DNA of 64,000 nt from Sphingomonas adhaesiva (GTDB lineage: Bacteria > Pseudomonadota > Alphaproteobacteria > Sphingomonadales > Sphingomonadaceae). Location: NCBI RefSeq assembly GCF_036946125.1, contig NZ_JAQIJT010000001.1:124001-188000 (forward strand), written 5' to 3'. Position 1 is the stretch's first letter. Each line of letters begins with the position of its first letter. Below, piece after piece: positions 48,566 through 57,188 of the stretch. The translations under genes were made by a program, and so were the position numbers. The notes below the pieces were generated by a model. It did no database searches. It was not told the DNA's origin and worked only from the letters and a program-made list of their open reading frames with translations.

Positions 48566-48704
48566 ACGATCGGATCGATCCTGCGACGAAAGAAGGCGAA
48601 AAGCCGGTGTAGCGGAAAGGCGGGCGCGATCAAAGCGGGTCCGTCCGCACCGGCATCCGCCGCCCACCATGGGCATCGCCGCCTGAACCCCCGCTGAGCG
48701 TGCG

Positions 48705-49823
48705 TCACCCCACCAGCCGCGCGATGTCCATCGGCCGCCCCAGCCGCCGCAATTCCACCGTCACCTGCGCCCCGTCGTTGACCGCCGCCCGCCCGATCGG
48801 AGCACCCGCCGCCACCGTCTGCCCGGGCCGTACCGACAGCGTCCCCAGCCCGGTCAGCAGCGTCGTCCACCCCGCGCCGTGATCGACGATGACGACGCCG
48901 CCATAGCTGCGGAACGGACGCGCATAGGCGATCCGCCCAGCGGCGGGCGCGACCATCGCCGCGCCGGGCGCGACGGCGAAGGTCAGCCCCCGCGCGCGCA
49001 CCCCGTCGCCCGACACCTCGCCCAGCCCGGTGACCAGCCGCCCGCGCACCGGCAGGCGATAGGCGGGCGCGTCCGCCACCGCGGCCGGGGGGGCCGCCGC
49101 GGGTGGCCCCGGCAGCGCGATGACGTCGCCCAGCACCGCCTGTTCCCCGCCGATCCGCGCCAGCCGTTCGCCGGTGTCGCGCGCGACCTCGCCCAGCGCC
49201 AGCGCGCGCTCGTCGCCGTCCCCCACCGCGCCGCGCAGCGCCGCGAGTTGTTCGCGCGCCTCGACCAGCCGGCCGCGACCGTCCTCCAGCGCACGCGCCG
49301 CCGTCTCGGCATTGTCCTGCAGGGTACGGGTCCGCGCCACCTGCGCGCGCAGCGTCGCGGTCCGCTCGCGCAGGGCGGGCAGCGTCGTCGCCAGCACCGC
49401 CTGCACATGCACCAGGTCGCTCACGCTACCGGGCCGCACCAGCGTCACCAGCGCCGGGCGCCGGGCGAGCGTGACGAGCGATTCCAGCGCCGCCGCGATC
49501 GGGGCCTGCTGCGCGGCCAGCGCGCGGCGCTGCTCGCTGAGCAACGCGCCGATCAGCGCCGCGCGCGTGCGCCCGGCGGCGATCTCCGCCTCCGCCGCGG
49601 CCACGCGCGCGGCGACCGCCTGCTCCTGCCACCGTGCGCGTTCCGCCGGATCGGTCGCGGCATCGGCCCGCGCGTCAAACGCGCGCGCCTGCCGCTGTGC
49701 GATCAGCACCGCCGCCTTGGCACCGCGCAGGTCGTCCCCCGTCGCCGCCGTCGCCGCCGCCCAGGCCGCGGCGCTCGCGACCGACGCGACCGCCGCCGCC
49801 AGCAGGAGACGTCCGCGTGTCAT
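48705..49823 (-). CDS. EnvC-like murein hydrolase activator (degenerate M23 domain)
   Basis: A 372-residue protein with an N-terminal signal helix (RLLLAAAVASVASAAAWAA) and a long Ala/Arg/Glu coiled coil (about 30-230). A C-terminal LytM/M23 fold follows (GLTFAVAPGAAMVAPAAGRIAYARPFRSYGGVVIVDHGAGW...). The zinc ligands of active M23 peptidases (H-x3-D and H-x-H) are not seen; the last motif reads VTVEL. This matches EnvC-type activators that switch on cell-wall amidases at division. It overlaps the rlmH stop by 4 bp. Confidence 0.9.
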   Translation of the reverse strand: MTRGRLLLAAAVASVASAAAWAAATAATGDDLRGAKAAVLIAQRQARAFDARADAATDPAERARWQEQAVAARVAAAEAEIAAGRTRAALIGALLSEQRRALAAQQAPIAAALESLVTLARRPALVTLVRPGSVSDLVHVQAVLATTLPALRERTATLRAQVARTRTLQDNAETAARALEDGRGRLVEAREQLAALRGAVGDGDERALALGEVARDTGERLARIGGEQAVLGDVIALPGPPAAAPPAAVADAPAYRLPVRGRLVTGLGEVSGDGVRARGLTFAVAPGAAMVAPAAGRIAYARPFRSYGGVVIVDHGAGWTTLLTGLGTLSVRPGQTVAAGAPIGRAAVNDGAQVTVELRRLGRPMDIARLVG

Positions 49824-50245
49824 CCCTCGCGGTGATAGGGATGGTTGGCCAGGATGCTGGTGGCGCGGAACAATTGCTCCGCCAGCATCGCGCGCGCCAG
49901 CAGGTGGGGCCAGGTCGCGCGTCCGAACGACAGCAGCAGGTCCGCCTCGCCGCGCTCGGCGTCGGAAAAGCCGTCCGCCGCGCCGATCAGGAAGCGCGCC
50001 TCGCGCACGCCATCGTCGCGCCACCGCCCCAGCCGCTCCGCCAGCGCCATCGACGCCAGCACCTCGCCCTTTTCGTCGAGCAGGATGCGGCGCGCCTGCG
50101 CCACCGGGCGATCGGGCTCGCGCCCGCCGCGATCGGGCAGCTCGCTGACGCGCGTCGGCCAGGCGATCCGCTTCATGTAGCGATCGACCAGCTCGGCCTC
50201 GGGCGAGCGCGCGATCCGCCCGCGCGCGACGATGTGGAGCAGCAT
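49820..50245 (-). CDS. rlmH: 23S rRNA pseudouridine1915 N3-methyltransferase
   Basis: A 141-residue SPOUT methyltransferase that modifies pseudouridine in helix 69 of 23S rRNA. The C-terminal knot is recognised by FLIGAADGFSDAERGEADLLLSFGRATWPHLLARAMLAEQLFRATSILANHPYHRE; the ending HPYHRE is diagnostic. The family's early segment is short here (LDEKGE). It is translated next to rsfS, another ribosome-related gene, as in many bacteria. Confidence 0.96.
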   Translation of the reverse strand: MLLHIVARGRIARSPEAELVDRYMKRIAWPTRVSELPDRGGREPDRPVAQARRILLDEKGEVLASMALAERLGRWRDDGVREARFLIGAADGFSDAERGEADLLLSFGRATWPHLLARAMLAEQLFRATSILANHPYHREG

Positions 50246-50263
50246 GTCAGCCGCGCTGGCGCG

Positions 50264-50689
50264 TCAGGCGGTCCCCGTGGCGGGGGCGGTCGCTGGTCCT
50301 GTCGCCGGGGCTGCGGGCGCGTCGCCGAACGACCACATCCGCTCCAGATTGTAGAAGCTGCGCACCTCGGGGCGGAACAGGTGGACGATCACGTCGCCCG
50401 CATCGATCAGCACCCAATCCGCATTGGGCAGCCCCTCGATCCGCGCCGATCGCCCGGTCTCGACCTTGATCCGCTGCGCCAGCTTCGACGCCATCGACGC
50501 CACCTGCCGGGTGGAGCGGCCGCTGGCGATCACCATATGGTCCGCGATCGACGACTTCCCCGCGAGCGGGATCGAGATCGTGTCCACCGCCTGATCGTCG
50601 TCCAGCGACTCCAGGACGAGCTTGTGCAGCGCCTCGATCACCTCGTCGGACGGGCGTTCGGGGGCGGAAGACGGGTCGGTAGCGGGCAA
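50264..50689 (-). CDS. rsfS: ribosomal silencing factor RsfS
   Basis: A 141-residue protein that binds ribosomal protein L14 and blocks subunit joining during starvation. The RsfS core is LESLDDDQAVDTISIPLAGKSSIADHMVIASGRSTRQVASMASKLAQRIKVETG, and it ends with ADWVLIDAGDVIVHLFRPEVRSFYNLERMW. The start is most likely TTG at 50689, which has AGGAG at proper distance; no ATG or GTG with a ribosome site is nearby. The AGGAG overlaps the nadD stop codon. The C-terminus has a short Ala/Pro/Thr repeat tail. Confidence 0.92.
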   Translation of the reverse strand: MPATDPSSAPERPSDEVIEALHKLVLESLDDDQAVDTISIPLAGKSSIADHMVIASGRSTRQVASMASKLAQRIKVETGRSARIEGLPNADWVLIDAGDVIVHLFRPEVRSFYNLERMWSFGDAPAAPATGPATAPATGTA

Positions 50690-50697
50690 GATGGCTC

Positions 50698-51318
50698 CTA
50701 GGATTGCCGGTTCGGTGAGGATATGGGATCGTCGACGTGCCGGTGCCAGTCGGGATCCTGCGCGCGCAGCTGCGTCGCGGATGTCGTGTCGGGGCGGAAC
50801 CGCAGCAGCACCAGCGCCGGAACGCTCCATTCGGCCCAGTCACCTGACTGGCATGCGGGCCGCCGAAAGCGCCGCAGCCACGCCATCGCGGGCGCCGCGA
50901 GGGCACGCGCATCATAGCCGGGGCGCGCCACGACCGCAATCGGCATCGTGCGCGCGATCGTTCGCCACTGCCGCCAGCGGTCGAACTGCGCCAGATTGTC
51001 CGCCCCCATGATCCAGACGAAGCGGATGCGCGGATAGCGCCGCACCAGCGCGCGCAGCGTATCGACGGTGTAGCGGGTGCGCAGCCGCGCCTCGATATCG
51101 GTCGCGCGGATCGGCGCCCGCCGCGCCATCCGGCGTGCCGAGGCGAGCCGCGCGGGCAGCGGCGCCATGCCGGCGACGGGCTTCAGCGGGTTGCCCGGCG
51201 ACACCAGCCACCACGCCTCGTCCAGCTCCAGCGCGCGGATCGCCGCCAGCGTGACGTGCCGATGCCCGCGATGCGCCGGGTTGAAGGAGCCGCCGAGCAG
51301 CCCGACGCGGCGCGTCAT
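50698..51318 (-). CDS. nadD: nicotinate-nucleotide adenylyltransferase
   Basis: It adenylylates nicotinate mononucleotide in NAD synthesis. The 206-residue protein has the nucleotidyltransferase motif GGSFNPAHRGH (9-19), PGNPLKP and the NaMN-binding WIMGADNLAQFDRW. The family's C-terminal ISSTxIR motif reads as TTSATQLR here, a conservative change. It overlaps the parE gene by 4 bp and precedes rsfS, a common NAD/ribosome gene order, but the toxin-antitoxin pair upstream is not usual there. Confidence 0.94.
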   Translation of the reverse strand: MTRRVGLLGGSFNPAHRGHRHVTLAAIRALELDEAWWLVSPGNPLKPVAGMAPLPARLASARRMARRAPIRATDIEARLRTRYTVDTLRALVRRYPRIRFVWIMGADNLAQFDRWRQWRTIARTMPIAVVARPGYDARALAAPAMAWLRRFRRPACQSGDWAEWSVPALVLLRFRPDTTSATQLRAQDPDWHRHVDDPISSPNRQS

Positions 51319-51605
51319 GGCGCGATCTGCCAGTCTTCGCGCTCATGATAGACGCGTAGAACGTCGACCTGCCGACCGGGCCCGAGCTGATAATGAATAA
51401 GATACGGAGTACCAAGCACCCGCAGGATACGGGTGCCGTCGGCATGGGGGCGCCCGCCCCGAGGAAACCTGGCCAGGAAGCTCGCCCGCTCGCGGATGCT
51501 GGCGAGCGTGACGATCGCGAATTGGGGGCTCGCCTCTCGTTCAAGCCACGCGTCGATGTCACGCAGGTCGTCCCGCGCCGCGATCGACCATCGCACCGCC
51601 GTCAT
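51315..51605 (-). CDS. RelE/ParE-type toxin
   Basis: A 96-residue protein of the RelE/ParE fold: VRWSIAARDDLRDIDAWLE near the start, FPRGGRPHADGTRILRVLGTPYLIHYQL in the middle and VDVLRVYHEREDW at the end. The family includes ribosome-dependent RNases (RelE) and gyrase inhibitors (ParE); the arrangement here with a ribbon-helix-helix-like partner suggests ParE, but target residues cannot be assigned. Its ATG overlaps the antitoxin stop, so it is translated only with the antitoxin, and it overlaps nadD on the other side. Confidence 0.9.
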   Translation of the reverse strand: MTAVRWSIAARDDLRDIDAWLEREASPQFAIVTLASIRERASFLARFPRGGRPHADGTRILRVLGTPYLIHYQLGPGRQVDVLRVYHEREDWQIAP

Positions 51606-51853
51606 CGACGGCGCCGCTCAATCATCTCCGACAGTTCCTGCATCATCTCTTCATGCGTGACGTACTCGCCCCGCGCGATCTGGTCTGCACCGACCCGGAC
51701 GAACGCGGCAAAGTCGGCCTCGCTCTCAGCTACCCGTCGGATCGCCTCGGCCGCGAAGTCGTCGCGTGACATGCCGCGGGCGGCTGCCAGCTGTTCGACC
51801 AGGGCCAGCGTATCATCGCCGAGCTCCGGGCGAAGCGGGCGATGCGCGTTCAC
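51602..51853 (-). CDS. ParD-like antitoxin (putative)
   Basis: An 83-residue protein beginning with GTG at 51853, which overlaps the proA TGA as GTGA. The N-terminal half ([28 protein letters not shown]) fits a ribbon-helix-helix or similar DNA-binding fold, and the acidic helical C-terminus ([19 protein letters not shown]) fits toxin binding. It directly precedes the ParE-type gene with an ATGA overlap, the normal antitoxin-first order. The fold assignment is inference from pattern and position. Confidence 0.82.
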   Translation of the reverse strand: MNAHRPLRPELGDDTLALVEQLAAARGMSRDDFAAEAIRRVAESEADFAAFVRVGADQIARGEYVTHEEMMQELSEMIERRRR

Positions 51854-53112
51854 GGCCGCACCTGCCCGGTGCCGCGCCCGACCCATTTGTACGTCGTCAG
51901 CCCCTCCAGCGCGACCGGCCCGCGCGCGTGGAGGCGCCCCGTGGCGATGCCGATCTCCGCGCCCAGCCCGAATTCGCCGCCATCGGCGAACTGCGTGGAG
52001 GCGTTCCACAGCACGATCGCCGAATCGACCTGCGCCAGGAAGCGTTCCGCCACCGCCGCGTCGCCCGCCACGATCGCATCGGTATGCCCGGAGGCGTGCC
52101 GCGCGATATGCGCCAGCGCGCCGGCCAGCCCGTCGACCAGCGCGACGGAGCAGATCGCGTCGAGATATTCCGTATCCCAATCCGCCGCATCCGCCGGCTC
52201 GACGATCTCCCCGATCGATGCCTCCCGCGGGTCGCCGCGCACCTCGCATCCCGCGGCCTGCAACGCCTCGACCAGCTCGACCGGCCGCGCATAGGCGCGG
52301 TCGATCAGCAGCGTCTCCATCGCGCCGCACACCCCGGTGCGCCGCATCTTGGCATTGAGCGCCACCGCGCGCGCCATCGCCGGATCGGCCGACGCATCGA
52401 CATAGAGGTGGTTGACGCCGTCGAGGTGCGCCAGCACCGGCACCCTCGCCTCCGCCTGCACCCGCGCGACCAGGCTCTTGCCCCCGCGCGGGATGATGAG
52501 GTCGATCGCGCCCTCCGCCGCCAGCATCGCCCCCACCGCCGCCCGGTCGGTCGTCGGCACCAGCTGGACCGCATCCGCGGGAAGCCCCGCCGTCACGATC
52601 CCCTCCACCATCGCGGCGTGGATCGCGCGGTTGCTCTCCACCGCCTCCGACCCGCCGCGCAGGATCACCGCATTGCCCGAGCGCAGACACAGCGCCGCGG
52701 CGTCCGCGGTCACGTTCGGCCGGCTTTCGTAGATGATGCCGATCACCCCGATCGGCACGCGCACGCGCGACAGCCGCAGCCCGTTGGGCCGCTCGCTGCG
52801 GTCGATCACCTGCCCCACCGGATCGGGGAGCGCCGCGACCGCCGCGACGCCGTCCGCGGTCGCCGCCAGCCGCCTTTCATCCAGCCGCAGCCGGTCGAGC
52901 ATCGCCGCGCTCAGCCCCGCCGCCCCGCCGCGCGCGACGTCGGCCGCATTCGCCGCCAGGATCGCCGGCGCCGCCGCGCGGATCGCCTCGGCCGCCAGCG
53001 TGAGCGCCCGCGCCTTTGCGGCATCGCCGGCGCGCGCCATCGACGCAGCGGCGGTACGCGCGCGCGTGCCCATGGCAGACATCAGCGCGACAGGGGATTG
53101 GGGGTCCAGCAT
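51850..53112 (-). CDS. proA: gamma-glutamyl phosphate reductase
   Basis: It reduces glutamyl-5-phosphate to the semialdehyde in proline synthesis. The 420-residue protein of the aldehyde dehydrogenase superfamily has [29 protein letters not shown] and the active-site Cys in [13 protein letters not shown], followed by [14 protein letters not shown] and [21 protein letters not shown] at 53112 is preferred because an AGGGTGG site lies just upstream; a GTG three codons earlier is also in frame. It heads the operon containing parDE, nadD, rsfS, rlmH and envC. No proB is adjacent. Confidence 0.95.
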   Translation of the reverse strand: MLDPQSPVALMSAMGTRARTAAASMARAGDAAKARALTLAAEAIRAAAPAILAANAADVARGGAAGLSAAMLDRLRLDERRLAATADGVAAVAALPDPVGQVIDRSERPNGLRLSRVRVPIGVIGIIYESRPNVTADAAALCLRSGNAVILRGGSEAVESNRAIHAAMVEGIVTAGLPADAVQLVPTTDRAAVGAMLAAEGAIDLIIPRGGKSLVARVQAEARVPVLAHLDGVNHLYVDASADPAMARAVALNAKMRRTGVCGAMETLLIDRAYARPVELVEALQAAGCEVRGDPREASIGEIVEPADAADWDTEYLDAICSVALVDGLAGALAHIARHASGHTDAIVAGDAAVAERFLAQVDSAIVLWNASTQFADGGEFGLGAEIGIATGRLHARGPVALEGLTTYKWVGRGTGQVRP

Positions 53113-53145
53113 GACGGCCACCCTATCACGCCGCGATGCCTCACC

Positions 53146-53418
53146 TCAATCGCGCGAGAGCGGCTCCGCCTCAAGCGGGGCAGGCGCGGTGCAATCCCCC
53201 TCGCGCATGGTCGCGGCGGGGCGGGCGCGCCCCATCGTCCAGTTCGCCTGCATCCGCACCTTCGGGTTGGGCGCACACCAGATCTCGCCCGTCGCGTTGA
53301 TCGCAGTGACCCAGATGAGGTTGTGCTCCTGCCCGTAATCGATCACCGCGATCGCGAAGCCGGGACCCTTGTCGAGGACATGGATCGGGATCGGCGGATC
53401 GAGCTGCTGGAACGACAT
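53146..53418 (-). CDS. conserved hypothetical protein
   Basis: A 90-residue protein without signal peptide or transmembrane segment. It begins MSFQQLDPPIPIHVLDKGPGFAIAVIDYGQEHNLIWVTAINATGEIWCAPNPKVRMQ and ends in a charged tail. The compact beta-rich composition suggests a small folded domain. The codon usage matches its neighbours, and it precedes proA on the same strand by about 30 bp, so it might share a transcript. Family not recognised. Confidence 0.72.
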   Translation of the reverse strand: MSFQQLDPPIPIHVLDKGPGFAIAVIDYGQEHNLIWVTAINATGEIWCAPNPKVRMQANWTMGRARPAATMREGDCTAPAPLEAEPLSRD

Positions 53419-53512
53419 GGGAATAGACCTTTCGGTTCAGCCATATAACCGATGCCGGCTGGGTACGGTTCCGGCCCGTGGCGTCCGGCCGGCGCACGCC
53501 TATATTGCCGTC

Positions 53513-54010
53513 ATGACCGACACCGCCCCCGACCGCCGCCGTTTCCTGACGCTTGCCGGACTGGGCACGCTGTCGCTCCCGCTGATCGCCTGCGGCACGC
53601 GCAGCGCCGCCGCGGCGGAGCGTTTCCCGGTGACGAAGACCGACGCGCAGTGGCGCGCGCAGCTGGGCCCCGCCGCCTATGACGTATTGCGGCGTGAGGG
53701 CACCGAACGCCCCTTCTCCAGCCCGCTCAACGACGAGCATCGCGCCGGCACCTTCGCCTGCAAAGGCTGCGCGCAGCCGCTCTTCCCGTCGCGGACGAAG
53801 TTCGACAGCGGCACCGGCTGGCCCAGCTTCTGGGCGCCGCTCAAGGATGCGGTGGCAACGCGGCGCGACGGATCGCTGGGGATGACGCGGGTGGAGGTGC
53901 ATTGCCGCCGCTGCGGCGGGCATCTGGGCCATGTGTTCGACGACGGGCCGAAGCCGACCGGCAAGCGCTATTGCATGAACGGCGTGGCGATGACGTTCCG
54001 GGCGGCGTAA
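53513..54010 (+). CDS. msrB: peptide-methionine (R)-S-oxide reductase, exported
   Basis: It repairs oxidised methionine in proteins. The 165-residue protein has a Tat-like signal DRRRFLTLAG and a possible lipobox ending in IACG, so it is exported and perhaps lipid-anchored. The MsrB domain has two zinc CxxC pairs (CKGC and CRRC), FDSGTGWPSFW and HCRRCGGHLGHVFDDGP, with the catalytic Cys154 in KRYCMNG. Most bacterial MsrB proteins are cytosolic, so this is an envelope-targeted version. It is convergent with the CHAP gene. Confidence 0.93.
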   Translation: MTDTAPDRRRFLTLAGLGTLSLPLIACGTRSAAAAERFPVTKTDAQWRAQLGPAAYDVLRREGTERPFSSPLNDEHRAGTFACKGCAQPLFPSRTKFDSGTGWPSFWAPLKDAVATRRDGSLGMTRVEVHCRRCGGHLGHVFDDGPKPTGKRYCMNGVAMTFRAA

Positions 54011-54025
54011 AACGCCGCCGATGCG

Positions 54026-54571
54026 TCAGTTCGCCGCGATCGATACCGGCACGGTGGCGGCGGTCGCGATCGTCAGCGGGGGCAGCGCCTCCTCGACCGG
54101 GGCAGGCGTCGCCGGAGCCTTGCCCGCATAGATGAACCCGGCCACCGGATAACTGCTGGTGCCCAGCCCGCCGACCGGCGCGAACCACACGCGGACCTGG
54201 CTCCAGTCGCCTGCCGCCGACACGTCGATCGCACGTACGTTGCGCTCCACGCCGCCGCGGCGCGACCAGTTGGCGTGGGTCAGCAGCACTTCGCGCGCGC
54301 TCACCACCTTGCTCACCATGGCGACATGACCGACCGGCATGGAACGGACCGCCTTGAACGCCATCACCGCGCCGACCTGCGGCGTGGCGCCGCGCTCGTA
54401 GCGGCCGGCGGCCTGGCCCCACCAGGTGTTGGCGTTGCCGCGGATCTCGATGCCCGACACCTCACGCGCGAACGGCGCGCACTGCAGGTAACCTGCCTGT
54501 GCCGCGGTCGCCGTCATCAGGGCGCACGATGCCACCAGCGCAAAACGCGCTGCCAAAGCCTTCAACGTCAA
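54026..54571 (-). CDS. secreted CHAP-domain (amidase/peptidase) protein
   Basis: A 181-residue exported protein: a signal peptide cleaved near AQA-GYLQ, then a CHAP fold with catalytic Cys31 (YLQCAPFAREVSG) and His82 (MPVGHVAMVSKVV), and Asn/Trp in THANWSRRG. The family cleaves peptidoglycan peptides or amide bonds. No cell-wall-binding repeat is present; a Pro/Ala/Thr-rich tail ends the protein. About 165 bp of apparently gene-free DNA precede it. Confidence 0.88.
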   Translation of the reverse strand: MTLKALAARFALVASCALMTATAAQAGYLQCAPFAREVSGIEIRGNANTWWGQAAGRYERGATPQVGAVMAFKAVRSMPVGHVAMVSKVVSAREVLLTHANWSRRGGVERNVRAIDVSAAGDWSQVRVWFAPVGGLGTSSYPVAGFIYAGKAPATPAPVEEALPPLTIATAATVPVSIAAN

Positions 54572-54736
54572 GGGAGACCCCCCGGTCCGAAACTGTCGAA
54601 TGTGGGGCTACCGGGGGACGTTGCGCGCCACAACCATCGCCGGGCACCGATCGGATGAACGGGACGTGACCGGCGACGAACGGACGCGAGATGCGACGAA
54701 ACACTTCATCGCACGCTGCAAACGTTACCGAAACCT

Positions 54737-56236
54737 TTACGCGAAGGGCTCTCGCGGTGCCGAATCGATGACCGGCGCGCCCGTCAACTTGGCCATCCGC
54801 AGTTCATGCTCGCGCCGGCCGAACGGGAAGCGGGTGTAGAAGAAGGCCGCCAGGACGTTGAACGCGACATAGCAGCAGGCATAGATCAGCGTCAGCCGGT
54901 CGAGCACGGCGGGCGCGACCTGCCCCGGCACCGCCTTCTCCGGAAAGCCCGCCGCCGCGAGGATCAGCCCGCAGACGAAGATGCCGATGCCGCTGGTGCA
55001 TTTCTGCACGAAGAAACCGCCGGCGAAGAACATCCCCTCCGACCGGCGTCCGGTGCGCACCTCCGAATCCTCGACCACATCGGCCAGCATCGACGCGCCC
55101 AGGATATAGGCGGTGACGCCGCACGCGGTGCCTGCGGTCGCGAAGGCGAACAGCAGCGGCAGCATCGCGGGCTCGCCCACGGTGGGGAACACCCCCGCCA
55201 GCCGCAACCAATAGGGCGTCGTGCCCAGCGTCACGCTCAACAGCGCCGCGACGGCGGCGGCGCGCGGTTTGGCCAGCCTCGCCCCGATCTTCGGCGCGGC
55301 GATGAAGGCGACCATCACGCCCGCGAACAGCGACATGCTGAAATAGACGAAGGTCGCGCCGCGAAATCCCCAGACGAAGCTGTAGAGGTAGTTGGACAGC
55401 GCATAGACCAGCCCCTGCCCGGTATAGGCGCACACCCCCGCCAGCATCAGGATCGCGAACGCGCGGTTCCTCACCGTCTCCGCGATCTCGGCGAAGCTCT
55501 CCTTCAGCGACTGCGCCCGATGCGCCTGCTTGGGCAGGTACGGGATCTCCTTGTGCGTTCCCAGCGCGGAGATGACGATCGTCAGCCCCATCATGATCGC
55601 GCCCGCGATCGCGAAGCCGCGATAGCCCGCCGGATTGAGCAGCCCGTTGGGATAGCCCGGCGCCGGCGCCAGGAAATACATATAGGCCGACACCAGCATC
55701 AGCAGCCCGCCGGCCCAGCCGAAGAGATAGCGATACGCCATGATCCGCGTCCGTTCGTCGTAATCGCCCGACAGTTCGGCGGCGAGCGCCTGGCTCGGCA
55801 CCTCATAGGCGCTGACCGCCGACCGCACGATCACCGCGACGACGAACAACCAGCCCAGCACCATCTGGTGCGAGGCCGCGGGCGGGTTCCACAGCAGCAG
55901 CCAGCCGAGCATGATCGGCAGCGCGGCGCCGTACATCCACGGATGCCGCCGCCCCCAGCGCCCGCGCGTGCGATCCGAGAGAAAACCGATCGTGGGATCG
56001 ACGAATGCGTCGACGATCAGCGCGCACATCACGACGAACCCCACGGTCGCCGCGGGCACGCCCACCACCTGGTTGTAGAACAGCAGCAGGAAGGTACCGA
56101 ACCCGCTGTCCTTCACGCCGTACGCCGCCGCCCCCAGGCCATAGCTGGCCATCGTGCCCGGCGAGAGGCGGCGGACCATCGGCGCGCTCGACGCAGGCGT
56201 CGCCCCCGCGGCGTCGACCGCGCCGGGGGCGGTCAC
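54737..56236 (-). CDS. MFS transporter, glycoside-pentoside-hexuronide type
   Basis: A 499-residue, about twelve-helix transporter of the GPH cation-symporter type. It has YGVKDSGFGTFLLLFYNQVVGV, DPTIGFLSDRTRGRWGRRHPWM (the family's conserved cytoplasmic loop) and AYEVPSQALAAELS. GTG at 56236 overlaps the stop of the upstream SDR gene; it is the earliest start that does not run through that gene. The transported compound is not deducible, but the paired dehydrogenase suggests a sugar or steroid-like substrate. Confidence 0.88.
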   Translation of the reverse strand: MTAPGAVDAAGATPASSAPMVRRLSPGTMASYGLGAAAYGVKDSGFGTFLLLFYNQVVGVPAATVGFVVMCALIVDAFVDPTIGFLSDRTRGRWGRRHPWMYGAALPIMLGWLLLWNPPAASHQMVLGWLFVVAVIVRSAVSAYEVPSQALAAELSGDYDERTRIMAYRYLFGWAGGLLMLVSAYMYFLAPAPGYPNGLLNPAGYRGFAIAGAIMMGLTIVISALGTHKEIPYLPKQAHRAQSLKESFAEIAETVRNRAFAILMLAGVCAYTGQGLVYALSNYLYSFVWGFRGATFVYFSMSLFAGVMVAFIAAPKIGARLAKPRAAAVAALLSVTLGTTPYWLRLAGVFPTVGEPAMLPLLFAFATAGTACGVTAYILGASMLADVVEDSEVRTGRRSEGMFFAGGFFVQKCTSGIGIFVCGLILAAAGFPEKAVPGQVAPAVLDRLTLIYACCYVAFNVLAAFFYTRFPFGRREHELRMAKLTGAPVIDSAPREPFA

Positions 56237-57060
56237 TGGAACGCCTCCAGCGCGCTGAACAACGACGGCTGCGTCTCGTCCCAGCTGGCACGGGTGCCGA
56301 TGGTGAGCCCGCCGTCGACCAGGATGTGCGTGCCGGTGACGAAGGCCGCGTCGTCGCTGGCGAGATAGGCGACCGCGGCGGCGATATCCTCGGGCCGCCC
56401 GGCGCGCTTCACCGGCTGCGCCGCGGCGGCGACCTGCGCGATCGCCTGGTTGGCGGCCTGTCGCTTCTCCTCCGGCACGTCGAGGTGGCGGGTGAAGATG
56501 TTGGTCGTGATGAAGCCGGGCACCACCGCGTTGACGCGGATATTGTGGCGCGACAGCTCCGCCGCGGCCATCCTCGTCAGGTGGAGCACGCCCGCCTTTG
56601 CGGTCGAATAGGCGAGCGGTGCATAGCCCGATCCCAGCGCCGACACGCTGGAGGTGTTGACGATCGCGCCCCCGCCGCGCGCGGTCATCAGCGGCGCGGC
56701 ATGCCGGATGCCGAGCGCCACGGAGCGGAGCAGCAGCGCCTGCGTACGGTCCCAGTCGGCCGCCGAAATCTCGTCGATCCGCTCGCGCGCGCCGCCGGCA
56801 CCGGCGTTGTTGAAGACGATATCGAGGCCGCCGGCCAAATCGGCGGCCTGCATCAGCGCCGCGATCGCGGCGTCGTCGGTGACGTCGGTGTGCTGGAAAC
56901 GAATCCGGCCGTTCGACGTCGCGGCGAGCTCCTCGCCCGCGCCGCTGTCGATATCGCCGATCCAGACCTCGGCACCCTCTTCCACCAGACGAAGCGCGGT
57001 AGCGCGTCCGATGCCCGATGCACCGCCCGTCACCACCGCGCGCTTGCCCTGAAGCCGCAT
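56233..57060 (-). CDS. short-chain dehydrogenase/reductase
   Basis: A classical SDR of 275 residues with NAD(P) motif TGGASGIG (about 12-19), NNAG and the active-site YSTAK with upstream Ser (NTSSVSAL). The Asp after the second beta strand (IGDIDSG) suggests NAD preference. ATG at 57060 has AGGAGA upstream. It is coupled to the MFS transporter by GTGA overlap, so transport and oxidation of the same compound are likely linked. Its specific substrate is unknown. Confidence 0.9.
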   Translation of the reverse strand: MRLQGKRAVVTGGASGIGRATALRLVEEGAEVWIGDIDSGAGEELAATSNGRIRFQHTDVTDDAAIAALMQAADLAGGLDIVFNNAGAGGARERIDEISAADWDRTQALLLRSVALGIRHAAPLMTARGGGAIVNTSSVSALGSGYAPLAYSTAKAGVLHLTRMAAAELSRHNIRVNAVVPGFITTNIFTRHLDVPEEKRQAANQAIAQVAAAAQPVKRAGRPEDIAAAVAYLASDDAAFVTGTHILVDGGLTIGTRASWDETQPSLFSALEAFQ

Positions 57061-57188
57061 CACACTCTCCTGCGAACGGCCGGTTTCCCGGCTCTTTCGG
57101 CAGCATAGTATGGTGGTTCAGCGCGTCAACACAACGCCGTTCGAATAATGGGTTTGCCCTGTCGCGATGTTCGGCATAGACCGCGCGC

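Noticed and set aside
54572..54736. A possible small gene between the CHAP and MFS genes
   Set aside because: Short frames here lack ribosome sites and conserved pattern. The segment more likely holds the CHAP gene promoter.
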